From URNF01 sp045638005 (GTDB taxonomy: Bacteria > Bacillota > Clostridia > Oscillospirales > Acutalibacteraceae): a DNA stretch of 64,000 nt. Position 1 is the first letter of the stretch. Each line of letters begins with the position of its first letter. The position numbers and the translations under genes are program-made. This document shows positions 1-8,303 of the stretch, piece after piece. Below the pieces are notes generated by a model. The model was not told where the DNA came from, ran no database searches, and saw nothing but the letters and a program-made list of their open reading frames with translations. The stretch spans positions 10,945 through 74,944 of the forward strand of contig JAZUAN010000006.1 in assembly GCA_045638005.1 (NCBI GenBank), given 5' to 3'.

Positions 1-8
1 ACAGCCAT
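1..8 (-). CDS. Start of an unidentified gene running off the left edge
   Basis: An ATG on the minus strand at position 8 is preceded by a strong ribosome binding site (AAAGGAGG, 9-26), so a gene begins here and continues outside the window. Only Met-Ala and part of a third codon are visible. In many Firmicutes plsX or another lipid gene follows rpmF, but nothing here can confirm that. Confidence 0.4.
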
Positions 9-45
9 TCTGACACCTCCTTTTGGTTTCTTTCGTACATAAAAA

Positions 46-73
46 TAGAGAAGACGACCGCGCGCCTTCTCTA
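46..73 (-). terminator. Terminator after rpmF
   Basis: An 8-bp stem (TAGAGAAG / CTTCTCTA) around a GC-rich loop is followed on the minus strand by TTTTTA. It lies just after the rpmF stop codon and before the next gene's ribosome binding site. Confidence 0.6.
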
Positions 74-88
74 CTTTATGTGTTCAAC

Positions 89-277
89 TTAAGCCTCGGA
101 CTCAACAACGACAACCTGTCTGCCGTTGTAGTAACCGCAGTTACTGCAGAGACGATGAGCGCGCTTATATTCGCCGCACTGCGGGCATTTCATCAGCGCC
201 GGAGCAGAAAGCTTCCACAAATTGTTGCGTCTCTTGTCGCGACGAGCTTTGGAACTTTTTCTCTTGGGTACCGCCAT
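89..277 (-). CDS. rpmF: 50S ribosomal protein L32
   Basis: Small basic protein of the large ribosomal subunit, 62 residues, the usual length. It begins with the family signature MAVPKRKSSKARR and carries two CxxC pairs (CPQC at 31-34 and CSNC at 44-47) that form the zinc-binding version of L32. The minus-strand ATG follows a GGAGGT ribosome binding site. It lies 34 bases downstream of the DUF177 gene, the conserved yceD-rpmF arrangement, and should be transcribed from the promoter at 833-861. A hairpin with a T-run follows it. Confidence 0.97.
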   Translation of the reverse strand: MAVPKRKSSKARRDKRRNNLWKLSAPALMKCPQCGEYKRAHRLCSNCGYYNGRQVVVVESEA

Positions 278-311
278 TTGTCAGCACCTCCTTAGTGCAA
301 TTACATATACT

Positions 312-806
312 TTACTTGATCAACTGTTTTAATACCTCTAAGCGAGGATCAGTGGTGTCCGGTTTACAGCCGCACAGCCCATCATTGAGATTTTTTCCGC
401 AGATGGGACAAAGACCGCGGCAATCCTCTTTGCAAAGATTTTTATACGGCAGTTCCAACAGCATATCGGTCATGATGAGATCTGAAAGATCCAACTGATA
501 TTGCTGCAACAGGATAAAGTCGTCGTTTTCATCATTGCTCAGAGTGTCTACCAAGATATGCTCAATCGGCAGCTTGTACACCTTTTCAAAAGGAGTCAAG
601 CAGCGGTCACATTGACCGTGATAACAGAAAGAGATTTCCGCTCGCAGCAAAACGACATCCGCCGAAACGGCTACCGTTCCCTGCACATGTACAGGTGTTT
701 CGAAAGGATAAATCCCACCGAATTCCTCTTTGGAAAAATCCAATTGTGTGTCAATGGGCAGAGAGGTGATCTCCCCCATAAACAGCGGTCGCAGTTGTAA
801 AAGCAT
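312..806 (-). CDS. DUF177 (YceD-like) protein, upstream partner of rpmF
   Basis: 164-residue protein of the YceD/DUF177 family, which is found directly upstream of rpmF in most bacteria and is linked in the literature to 23S rRNA accumulation. Visible features are a CxxC pair at residues 66-69 and a cysteine-rich C-terminal part (Cys 125, 129, 133, 136, 145, 147, including CPICGKNL), typical of the Gram-positive form. The ATG at 806 was chosen over an upstream TTG because GAGGT lies at proper distance before it. A consensus sigma-A promoter lies 27 bases upstream. The function is not established and the family call rests on sequence pattern and neighbourhood. Confidence 0.88.
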   Translation of the reverse strand: MLLQLRPLFMGEITSLPIDTQLDFSKEEFGGIYPFETPVHVQGTVAVSADVVLLRAEISFCYHGQCDRCLTPFEKVYKLPIEHILVDTLSNDENDDFILLQQYQLDLSDLIMTDMLLELPYKNLCKEDCRGLCPICGKNLNDGLCGCKPDTTDPRLEVLKQLIK

Positions 807-832
807 AGTACACCTCAAGCGTCACGCATGAT

Positions 833-861
833 ATTATAAAGGTTTATAACAGATTTGTCAA
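833..861 (-). promoter_or_regulatory. Sigma-A promoter of the DUF177-rpmF operon
   Basis: On the minus strand TTGACA (861-856) and TATAAT (838-833) are separated by 17 bases. Both boxes match consensus perfectly, as expected for a ribosomal protein operon. Confidence 0.85.
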
Positions 862-908
862 TAGATTTTTGCAGTTATAAAGCAAAAGATTTTATAACTG
901 CGTTCAAA

Positions 909-938
909 TAACGGCGGAAACAGATGTTTCCGCCGTTA
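909..938 (-). terminator. Terminator after the P-loop ATPase gene
   Basis: A perfect 13-bp stem (TAACGGCGGAAAC and its complement) with a 4-base loop, followed on the minus strand by TTATTTG. It ends the transcript of the gene at 958-1362. Confidence 0.65.
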
Positions 939-957
939 TAGCTTGTTTTATGAGAAA

Positions 958-1362
958 TCAGATTTCCTCTGCGATATCCGCGATGTGAGCCGGGATCTCG
1001 CTCTTATCAGCGGAGACGGACAGAACCATTTTCACATCCAGCTTGCTGAGTTTCTCCACAAACGCCTCAAAAGCCGCCATATCGGAACCGCCGATTTTCA
1101 AAGTAGAGTCAACGAAAATATCGGTAATATCATAATTTCCCGCGCACATACCGGCGATAAAGCCATAAAAAGCCTCAAAACCGCAAACGGCGTAATCCGC
1201 AGCAGAAACCAAACGCACCTGATGGCTGACGTCATAAGTCAAAGTGTTATCCTTTTCGATAAACACGACGTTACCCTTAGACTGCGCAACAGCAGCATTG
1301 CAGAGATCCATCAGCTTTTTGGTCTTGCCGGAACCCTTTTTGCCGAGAATTAAAGTGATCAT
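958..1362 (-). CDS. Small P-loop ATP/GTPase-like protein
   Basis: 134-residue protein that opens with a Walker A motif (LILGKKGSGKTKKL, residues 4-17). A plausible Walker B strand (DITDIFVDST) lies near the middle. The reading frame extends further upstream into pgi, but the ATG at 1362 has a strong GGGAGG ribosome binding site and places the P-loop at the N-terminus, so it was preferred. It lies 49 bases downstream of pgi on the same strand and is probably co-transcribed. Small standalone ATPases of this shape occur in Clostridia without a known role. No assignment beyond nucleotide binding is justified. Confidence 0.8.
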   Translation of the reverse strand: MITLILGKKGSGKTKKLMDLCNAAVAQSKGNVVFIEKDNTLTYDVSHQVRLVSAADYAVCGFEAFYGFIAGMCAGNYDITDIFVDSTLKIGGSDMAAFEAFVEKLSKLDVKMVLSVSADKSEIPAHIADIAEEI

Positions 1363-1411
1363 AATAAAACCTCCCAATATATTCTTAACCGCAGGTGCGG
1401 TCATTGGTTTT

Positions 1412-2755
1412 TTACTGCGCGGACAGTCTTGCCTCCAACGCTTCTTTTTCGCTCTCATAACCCGGTTTGCCGAGCAAAGCGAACATGTTTTTCTTGTAGC
1501 TTTCCACGCCGGGTTGGTCAAACGGATTGACGCCGAGCATATAGCCGGACACGGCGCAAGCTTTTTCGAAGAAATAGATGAGATAACCGAGGTTTTCCTC
1601 AGTAGCCTCCGGCACGCGGATCACCAAAGAGGGGGTATCACCGTCGGCATGCGCGAGCACGGTGCCTTCAAAAGCCTTCTGGTTAACAAAATCCATGGTT
1701 TTGCCGGTAAGGAAGTTGAGACCGTCCACATTCTCAGGATCGTTCTCGATAACCTTTTCGAGCTGCGGCTTGTCAAGCAGCACCACCGTCTCAAATAGAA
1801 TGTTAGAGCCTTCCTGCACAAACTGACCCAACGAGTGCAGATCGGTCGAGAAGATCGCAGACGCCGGGAACAGACCCTTGCCGTCCTTGCCTTCGCTTTC
1901 GCCGAACAACTGCTTCCACCACTCGGACATCATCGCATACTGCGGCTCGTAGCTTACCATCATTTCCACCGCTCTGCCCTTGCGATGCAGAATGCTGCGG
2001 GCAGCGGCATATTTGTAACAGTCGTTCTTTTCAAGATCAGTCTCACAAAATTCCGCCTGCGCTTTGCGGGCGCCCGCCATCAAAGCATCAATGTCGCAAC
2101 CGGCAACAGCGATGGGCAACAGACCCACGGCGGTGAGCACCGAGAAACGACCACCCACATCATCCGGCACAACGAAGGTCTCATAACCTTCGCGGTCGGC
2201 GAGCGCTTTCAAGGTGCCTCTCGCTTTGTCAGTGGTCACGTAAATGCGTTTTTTCGCTTCTTCGTGACCGACGGTCTTTTCGAGATAGTCACGGAACACA
2301 CGGAACGCGATCGCAGGCTCGGTAGTGGTACCGGATTTGGAGATCACGTTGATGGATACGCGGGGACCCTCGCACAGTTCGAGCAGTTCCTGCAACGCGG
2401 TGCTGCTGATGCTGTTACCGGCAAAGTATACGTCGGGGGTATCATTTTTCTTAGCGTTATACAGCGGAGATTTCAAAAATTCGATCGCCGCGCGGGCACC
2501 CAAGTAGGAGCCGCCGATACCGATCGCAATAAAAATGTCGGTGTCCTCTTTGATACGAGCCGCAGCCGCCTTGATGCGGGCAAACTCTTCTTTATCATAA
2601 TCGGTGGGCAGATTAACCCAACCCAAAAAGTCGCAGCCGGGACCTTTTCCACCATGCAGCACATCGTGCGCCGTTTTCACAAACGGAGCAATTGCATCAT
2701 ACTCTTTTTGCTCAATAAAAGGAGCAGCGTAGCGCGTTTCAAGTTTCACCGACAT
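1412..2755 (-). CDS. pgi: Glucose-6-phosphate isomerase
   Basis: Interconverts glucose 6-phosphate and fructose 6-phosphate in glycolysis and gluconeogenesis. 447 residues, the length of the shorter Firmicutes PGI form. The sugar-phosphate binding stretch IAIGIGGSYLGARAA lies at residues 76-90, a SKSGTTTEPA signature follows, and the region SEWWKQLFGESEGK holds conserved catalytic-side residues. The start ATG at 2755 is preceded by GAGGA; an upstream in-frame start would add 14 atypical residues. The gene is followed by the P-loop ATPase gene. No clear promoter was identified in the 221-base gap upstream. Confidence 0.97.
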   Translation of the reverse strand: MSVKLETRYAAPFIEQKEYDAIAPFVKTAHDVLHGGKGPGCDFLGWVNLPTDYDKEEFARIKAAAARIKEDTDIFIAIGIGGSYLGARAAIEFLKSPLYNAKKNDTPDVYFAGNSISSTALQELLELCEGPRVSINVISKSGTTTEPAIAFRVFRDYLEKTVGHEEAKKRIYVTTDKARGTLKALADREGYETFVVPDDVGGRFSVLTAVGLLPIAVAGCDIDALMAGARKAQAEFCETDLEKNDCYKYAAARSILHRKGRAVEMMVSYEPQYAMMSEWWKQLFGESEGKDGKGLFPASAIFSTDLHSLGQFVQEGSNILFETVVLLDKPQLEKVIENDPENVDGLNFLTGKTMDFVNQKAFEGTVLAHADGDTPSLVIRVPEATEENLGYLIYFFEKACAVSGYMLGVNPFDQPGVESYKKNMFALLGKPGYESEKEALEARLSAQ

Positions 2756-2976
2756 TTTACATTCCTCGATTTCTGACAGATTTCGCATCCTATGCAACTA
2801 TTAGTATAATTCACAGGAGAAAATCTATCAATGGATAGTTGTTGCAAAAGTATGCAACATTCATCCATAACATCATAAAAGTTCCATACTGCACTTGTTT
2901 TCTTTGTTGTTTATATCTTATCACATTTTCGGTTAGAATGCAATCGAAAATTGTGAAATTATATAAAAATCATCAT

Positions 2977-4209
2977 TTATTCGGTAAGTGTATACCACAA
3001 TCGACCTAAAGCGCGCAAAACGGTCATTTTATCCACCTTTCGGACAGTTCGAATGGGAATTTCCGCTATCACTTTGTTATCCAGCGAAACTTTAACCGCG
3101 CCCACGATCTGTTCTTTTTCCACCGGTGCTTCCACATTTTCTGCAAGTTCTACCGCGAGTACCACATTCTTTTCCTGCCCTTTTTTGAGCAAAAGCGGTA
3201 TGGCAGTATCCGCTTTTACCTCCACTTCCCTCTCCATGCCACGCAACACCGGTACCGGTGTAAGCGCCGCCTCATCCGGCACGGGTGTGTATACCGTATA
3301 GTTCGCGAAGCCGTAGTCCAGCATAGCTCTCGCACCACCAAAACGTTCGTCGGTCGTTTCACAGCCTAAAATGACCGCGACAAACGCGATACCGTTCCTT
3401 TCGGCGGTTGCAGCAAGACAATGTCCCGCCGCACCGGTCGTACCGGTTTTTAACCCAGTAGCACCGGTATAATGTCGCACCAGTTTATTGGTATTAACCA
3501 ATTGTGAACCGCCGTTCCGCAAGGTATCCATCCAAATAGTGGTATATTTTTGAATATCCTTATGTTTCATCAGCTCACGCGCCATCAAAGCCACGTCATG
3601 AGCGGAGGAATACCCCGCATCGTCAAGTCCGCTGCAATCGAGGAATTTGGTATCCTTCATACCAAGCTCCGCGGCGCGTTCATTCATACGGGCAACAAAG
3701 TTTTCGATCGTACCGCAAATATGTTCAGCGAGCGCGGCGCAAGCATCGTTGGCAGAAACCACAGCGGCGGCTTTCAGAAGCTCATCCACCGTCATCTGTT
3801 CCCCTTCCTCTAACCAGATCTGCGACCCACCCATGGAGGCGGCAGCCGCCGAGCAGGTAACCTTTTCATCAATTTTAATGAGGTCACCTTCCAGTGCTTC
3901 CATTGTCAGCAGCAAAGTCATGATCTTGGTGACCGATGCTATGGGGAGTTTTTCGTGAGAATTCTTTTCAAAAAGCACTGTGCCACTTTGCTGCTCCATC
4001 AAAACCGCAGACTTGCCGCCGACAGAAAGCGCCGCTTTAGATACGGCCGCCGCGGTGGGTGCCCACACACTTTCGTCCTCCGCGAACGGCGCTGATACCG
4101 CGTCGCCCGTGTCATAGATGTACGCTGTTTTTGCCGATACAGCGGGTGTACAGTATAGAAGTATCATCACCATTACACCGCAAAGCATTCGTTTGGCTAA
4201 CTTTTTCAT
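2977..4209 (-). CDS. D-alanyl-D-alanine carboxypeptidase, PBP5/DacF family
   Basis: Serine-type enzyme that trims the terminal D-Ala from peptidoglycan stem peptides. 410 residues with an N-terminal signal peptide (hydrophobic stretch 9-25 ending near VSAKT). The three active-site motifs of family S11 are present: SVTK at 92-95 (nucleophile Ser92), SAN at 152-154 and KTG at 254-256. A C-terminal beta domain (about residue 300 on) is followed by a short tail with weak amphipathic character. Firmicutes hold vegetative (dacA) and sporulation (dacB, dacF) paralogues and the sequence alone does not decide which this is. No sporulation-type promoter was found upstream. Confidence 0.93.
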   Translation of the reverse strand: MKKLAKRMLCGVMVMILLYCTPAVSAKTAYIYDTGDAVSAPFAEDESVWAPTAAAVSKAALSVGGKSAVLMEQQSGTVLFEKNSHEKLPIASVTKIMTLLLTMEALEGDLIKIDEKVTCSAAAASMGGSQIWLEEGEQMTVDELLKAAAVVSANDACAALAEHICGTIENFVARMNERAAELGMKDTKFLDCSGLDDAGYSSAHDVALMARELMKHKDIQKYTTIWMDTLRNGGSQLVNTNKLVRHYTGATGLKTGTTGAAGHCLAATAERNGIAFVAVILGCETTDERFGGARAMLDYGFANYTVYTPVPDEAALTPVPVLRGMEREVEVKADTAIPLLLKKGQEKNVVLAVELAENVEAPVEKEQIVGAVKVSLDNKVIAEIPIRTVRKVDKMTVLRALGRLWYTLTE

Positions 4210-4252
4210 ATTGCATCCCTACCTTCAATCAAAAGGTATGCACAAATCCAAA

Positions 4253-4299
4253 ATAAGAGAACGGCTTTGCAACTATTCGTTGCAAAGCCGTTATTCTCT
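4253..4299 (-). terminator. Terminator of the sugar catabolic operon
   Basis: A long stem (AACGGCTTTGCAAC, 4260-4273, with its complement at 4279-4292) extended by GAGA/TCTC on the outside. It lies directly after the stop codon of the oxidoreductase at 4305 and upstream of the carboxypeptidase gene. Confidence 0.7.
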
Positions 4300-4304
4300 C
4301 AATA

Positions 4305-5480
4305 TTACCATTGCACCTGCCAACGGTGGGAGTATTCCTCTGAATGGTCATCGGTGCCACCCGGCGAAACATAATAGGATGATTTTTGCACCCTTTCGAT
4401 CAGCAAGCGATCAAACGTCGCCTGATCGAAGGGGATTTTTATTTCTGCGTTTCCCGTCCATGCGGACAGGTATGCCGCATTGCTGATAGTGAGTTCGTTG
4501 ATACCTTCACAGCCTGGCGCAAGCAACGGTTCTCCATACAAAACGGCACGCGTGAAATTCTGTAATATCCCCGCATGCGCCGTCTCTTTTACATTCGGCA
4601 CACACTCGATATATTCCTTCGGAATGGTGGGAGCGTTTTCTTTGGAAAAGAAGCACACCTCTCGCTCGGATGCTTGCAGTTTCCACCATTTCATTGTACC
4701 GTTTTCTAAAACCAGTTTACCCTTATCCCCCGCAATCTCCAAGCGGTTAGTACCGGGAAATTCACCGGTGGATACGATAAACGTACCGGTAGCGCCATTG
4801 GCATACCGTGCAAAAATGGTAACGTCGTCCTCGACCTCAATACGGTGATATTTCGCCACATCACAAAACGCTGTTACAGACGTCGGCATACCGCAGATCC
4901 ATTGCCATAAATCGAGATTATGCGGTGCTTGGTTTAACAGCGCACCGCCGCCTTCTCCTGCCCAGGTAGCACGCCAACTACCTGAATCATAATAATATTG
5001 GGTACGGTACCAATTGGTGATGGTCCAGGCGGTGCGTTTGAGTTCTCCCAGTTGTCCGCTTTGCACGATCTCTCGCGCTTTTGCGAACAAGGAACTTGTT
5101 CGCTGGTTGAACATAATACCAAACACTTTACCACTTTGTTTTGCAAGCGCATTTAGTTTTTCCGCTTTGGACACGGTGATATCCACCGGTTTTTCCACCA
5201 ACACATGGAGACCGGCTTTCAGCGCCGCAGATGCTATATCCGCGTGCAGCGGATGCGGTACAGATACAATCACCGCGTCAACACATCCGCTTGCGAGCAT
5301 ATCCTCGTAGGTTGAAAAGGTGGGTATCCCCCACTTTTGCTCGCAAAATGTGCGACGGCTCTTTACAATATCACAAGCAGCGGCAAGCACCGCTCCTTGA
5401 ATCTGTCCGCTACCGATACAATTCACATGTGCGGTGCCGATGTTACCGACACCGATCACACCAAATCGTACAGTTTTCAT
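4305..5480 (-). CDS. Gfo/Idh/MocA-family NAD(P)-dependent oxidoreductase
   Basis: 391-residue dehydrogenase acting on a sugar or cyclitol; the substrate cannot be read from sequence. The N-terminal Rossmann fold has GVIGVGNIGTAH (residues 8-19), the family EKP motif is present (VLVEKPVDI), and the C-terminal domain holds the conserved stretch GEGGGALLNQAPHNLDLWQW with its catalytic-region histidine. It is clearly a paralogue of the gene immediately upstream, sharing the NWYR, DSG.WRATW and LDLWQWICGMP blocks. It is the last gene of a minus-strand run with TIM-barrel isomerases and hexuronate genes, suggesting oxidation of a sugar acid or inositol-like compound. Confidence 0.92.
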   Translation of the reverse strand: MKTVRFGVIGVGNIGTAHVNCIGSGQIQGAVLAAACDIVKSRRTFCEQKWGIPTFSTYEDMLASGCVDAVIVSVPHPLHADIASAALKAGLHVLVEKPVDITVSKAEKLNALAKQSGKVFGIMFNQRTSSLFAKAREIVQSGQLGELKRTAWTITNWYRTQYYYDSGSWRATWAGEGGGALLNQAPHNLDLWQWICGMPTSVTAFCDVAKYHRIEVEDDVTIFARYANGATGTFIVSTGEFPGTNRLEIAGDKGKLVLENGTMKWWKLQASEREVCFFSKENAPTIPKEYIECVPNVKETAHAGILQNFTRAVLYGEPLLAPGCEGINELTISNAAYLSAWTGNAEIKIPFDQATFDRLLIERVQKSSYYVSPGGTDDHSEEYSHRWQVQW

Positions 5481-5492
5481 TCCGATCCCACC

Positions 5493-6665
5493 TTATTTGG
5501 TACCACCGTATGTATCCGAAGTATCAACGGTCACCGCTTTGACCACCGTCTTGCGGCGGGAGGTGGCAACTCTCTTCATCAGTTCTTCATAATACAGCTC
5601 TTCATCAAAGGGAATGTCAACCGCTTTGCCTGTAAAGCCAGAAAGGTGCATCGCATTGGAAATGGTCAGACCGTTAATGCCTTCGGAACCATGGGCTACG
5701 AGCGGCTCACCGCGCAGGATAGCGCCGCCCCAGGCATTGATCACACCGACGTGCTGTTCGTTTTGGCCATCCAGTTCCAGTTCCACCTTGTTGACTTTCG
5801 GCGAACCGAACGGTTTTTCATTGGTTTTGGTGAATTCCGGTTCTGATACTTCAAACTCCCAAACCGACAGTTTGTCGCCCTCTGCCACGAGTTTCGCTTT
5901 ATCCATCTGAATTTCAAAACGGTTGGTACCGCAAGCATCACCGGTAGTGGTGATGAAGGTGCCGGTTGCACCGTTTGCGTATTCTACATAGGTGGTAACG
6001 TCATCTTCCACCTCAATATCGTGCCATTTGCCGATATGCAACTGCGAAGAAACCTTCACAGGCATACCGCAGATCCATTGCCACAGATCCAGCTGGTGCG
6101 GACATTGGTTAAGCAGCACACCGCCGCCTTCACCGCTCCAGGTTGCACGCCAATCGCCCGAATCGTAGTACGCCTGCGGACGATACCAGTTGGTAATGAT
6201 CCAGGACACGCGGCGAATCTCACCGTACTCACCCGAATGCACCAGTTCGTGCATTTTGCGGTAGATACAGTTAGTGCGCTGGTTGAACATCATCGCAAAC
6301 ACCACCTGCGGATGCTTTTCCGCCTCAGCGTTCATTTCCTTTACCTGCTTGGTGTACACGCCTGCAGGTTTTTCCACCATCACGTGAATGCCGCGCTGCA
6401 TACAAGCAATCGCGTATTCGGTATGTTGATAGTGCGGAACTGCCACGATACACGCTTCAATCAAACCGCTGTCCAGCATTTCGATCGCATCCGAGAAAAG
6501 ATGCAATCCGTCAGGAAGGTCCTTTTTCGCCCATTCCAGACGATCGGGGTTGGTGTCCGCCACTGCAACCAATTCAAAATCGGGGCATTTGCCGTCACGC
6601 ACGCTTTTCGCGTGGCCGCTGCCCATATTACCGATTCCGATAATACCAAGTTTGATTTTTTCCAT
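5493..6665 (-). CDS. Gfo/Idh/MocA-family oxidoreductase (paralogue of the downstream gene)
   Basis: Second dehydrogenase of the same family, 390 residues from the ATG at 6665, which follows an AAGGAGGA ribosome binding site. The nucleotide-binding motif LGIIGIGNMGSGHA is at the N-terminus, EKPAGV follows, and GEGGGVLLNQCPHQLDLWQW marks the catalytic domain. The start lies within a few bases of the upstream isomerase stop, so translation is probably coupled. Paired Gfo/Idh enzymes next to TIM-barrel epimerases are typical of oxidation/epimerisation routes for inositols and rare sugars. The exact substrate is unknown. Confidence 0.92.
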   Translation of the reverse strand: MEKIKLGIIGIGNMGSGHAKSVRDGKCPDFELVAVADTNPDRLEWAKKDLPDGLHLFSDAIEMLDSGLIEACIVAVPHYQHTEYAIACMQRGIHVMVEKPAGVYTKQVKEMNAEAEKHPQVVFAMMFNQRTNCIYRKMHELVHSGEYGEIRRVSWIITNWYRPQAYYDSGDWRATWSGEGGGVLLNQCPHQLDLWQWICGMPVKVSSQLHIGKWHDIEVEDDVTTYVEYANGATGTFITTTGDACGTNRFEIQMDKAKLVAEGDKLSVWEFEVSEPEFTKTNEKPFGSPKVNKVELELDGQNEQHVGVINAWGGAILRGEPLVAHGSEGINGLTISNAMHLSGFTGKAVDIPFDEELYYEELMKRVATSRRKTVVKAVTVDTSDTYGGTK

Positions 6666-6678
6666 AGTATAGTCCTCC

Positions 6679-7433
6679 TTATTCAAAGCCATTGGCTTTC
6701 AGAAATGTATAACTGCGTTTCAAACAATCCAACGGATCCGCGCCGTAGCAATCATCCTGTTCGACCAACATATACTTAGTACCTGCTGCTTCTTCCGCTT
6801 TTTGGAACACGCGGTCAAAGTTGATGTTACCATCTCCCACAGGTGCCATTTTGCAGTCGTATACGAAATCTTTCAGATGAATACACGGTACGCGATCTTT
6901 CAAAAATTCCAACCACCACGCAAGGTCGCCGCCACCCATCTGCACCCAATAGGTATCAAGGGTGAAACCCAGCAGATCAGCAGGCATACGTTCCGCCACA
7001 TGGCGTAAAAATACTTTGCCGTCGTATTTGGCAAATTCGTGCGCATGGTTGTGGTACATAAAAAATTTGCCGTTCTCTTTGAGCGTTTTTGCAACAGCAC
7101 CAGAGGTCATTTCAAACTCTTTAAGACTCGCTTCGCCATTTTCGGGATCAAACACGTTGGAACGAGTCCGACATATTAACAGCCAAACACATCGTGTTCT
7201 TTGGCTACCGCTGCCGCATCCGCGATGAGACGCTCACGCGGGATATGGGTCAGCACGCATGAAAGACCGTTTTTATCGAGCTGTTCTTTCAGCCAATTTC
7301 GGAACATAGTCACAGGTGCCGGAGATCTGTACTGTTTTATAACCAATATCTGCCACTCGTTTCAGAGTTTCTGCAAAACCTCAGTGGTTTTGCAAAGATC
7401 ACGCAGGGTATAAAACTGTGCACCGATCTGCAT
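6679..7433 (-). pseudogene. Frameshifted sugar phosphate isomerase/epimerase (TIM barrel)
   Basis: The C-terminal 158 residues (6679-7155) are open and contain the family pattern of a xylose-isomerase-like TIM barrel (HNHAHEF, then GFTLDTYWVQMGG, then IHLKDFVYD with metal-binding positions). The N-terminal part is present but broken. From the ATG at 7433 (ribosome binding site AAAGGG) the reading goes MQIGAQFYTLRDL, stops at TGA, continues in another frame as ETLKRVADIGYKTVQISG, shifts again to WLKEQLDKNGLSCVLTHIP, and shifts once more into the intact C-terminus. At least three frame changes are needed, so no full protein is made unless these are assembly errors. Confidence 0.85.
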
Positions 7434-7445
7434 ATGTATCACCCT

Positions 7446-8291
7446 TTACAGCAACGCTTTGAACGCATCACAAGCGGCATCGAACGCGGCCACGTTGCTT
7501 TCAAAAACAAACGTTTCGCCCACTTTGCTCTGCTCGCCTTTCTGCTCAAGGTCAGCAAGACCTTTGAATATCTTCAGATGCGGCTCAATAGTAAACTGTT
7601 TACCGCCGCGCGCAATAAATTCACGGACAATAGCAGCAACATTGCCGTCGCCTTTTCCCGCAGGCACCACAGAACCGTTCCAAAACGCATCTTTGATATG
7701 CATGTACTTGATGTGGTCTTTGAGCAATTCCCACGCTTCCAACGTATCCTGCTTACACTGCACAAAGTTCGCAGGATCAAACACGCCGCAAAGCTGCGGT
7801 ACGGCATTCAAGACATCTAAGCAACGCTCAGCGTTATCGCCGTAGATGCCTTTTTCGTTTTCATGGCATAAAGCAATGCCGGAGCCTGCCGCCAGATCCA
7901 CAAATTTGCCCAAGCGTTCGATAACTTCATTTCGGAAATCAGCAGGATCTTTTTCCTTCGGCATAAAGAAGGAAAACAAGCGAATGTTTTCAGCATTCAA
8001 TATATCCGCGATTTCCAAAGTATGCTTAAACTTTTCAAGATGCGCGGGGAAATCGCCGGTCTCAATATTGATTTTACCAAGCGGCGAACCGATGGACCAG
8101 GTGATGAGACCTGCGTCATCCATCTTGCGGCGCACTTCCTTAGCTTCCTCTACCGTCAGATCAGTAATGTTTTTATTGAGCAGATTGCGTACTTCAATAC
8201 CGTCTAACTCATTACGCTGCATAGCTTTGATCTGTTCATCAAAATTATGGCTTGATTCATCTGCAAAAGCAAAAATTTGAATTTTAGACAT
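7446..8291 (-). CDS. Sugar phosphate isomerase/epimerase, TIM-barrel family
   Basis: 281-residue xylose-isomerase-like TIM-barrel protein. It starts MSKIQIFAFADESS and contains the typical metal-ligand strands: LCHENEKGIYG (Glu), CGVFDPANFV (Asp), YMHIKDAFW (His/Asp) and a final IEPHLKIF (Glu). The ATG follows an AAGGAGG ribosome binding site. It sits between the mannonate oxidoreductase and the broken isomerase, on the same strand with short gaps, so it belongs to the hexuronate operon. Family members act as epimerases or isomerases on sugars such as tagatose, inosose or fructuronate derivatives. The substrate here is not determined. Confidence 0.9.
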   Translation of the reverse strand: MSKIQIFAFADESSHNFDEQIKAMQRNELDGIEVRNLLNKNITDLTVEEAKEVRRKMDDAGLITWSIGSPLGKINIETGDFPAHLEKFKHTLEIADILNAENIRLFSFFMPKEKDPADFRNEVIERLGKFVDLAAGSGIALCHENEKGIYGDNAERCLDVLNAVPQLCGVFDPANFVQCKQDTLEAWELLKDHIKYMHIKDAFWNGSVVPAGKGDGNVAAIVREFIARGGKQFTIEPHLKIFKGLADLEQKGEQSKVGETFVFESNVAAFDAACDAFKALL

Positions 8292-8303
8292 TTTAAATCC
8301 TCC

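Noticed and set aside
1363..1521. N-terminal extension of the P-loop ATPase gene
   Set aside because: The added 53 residues overlap pgi and read like a frame-shifted pgi segment; the internal ATG has a strong ribosome binding site.
1835..2776. 313-residue plus-strand frame antisense to pgi
   Set aside because: Shadow frame; the pgi frame carries all family motifs.
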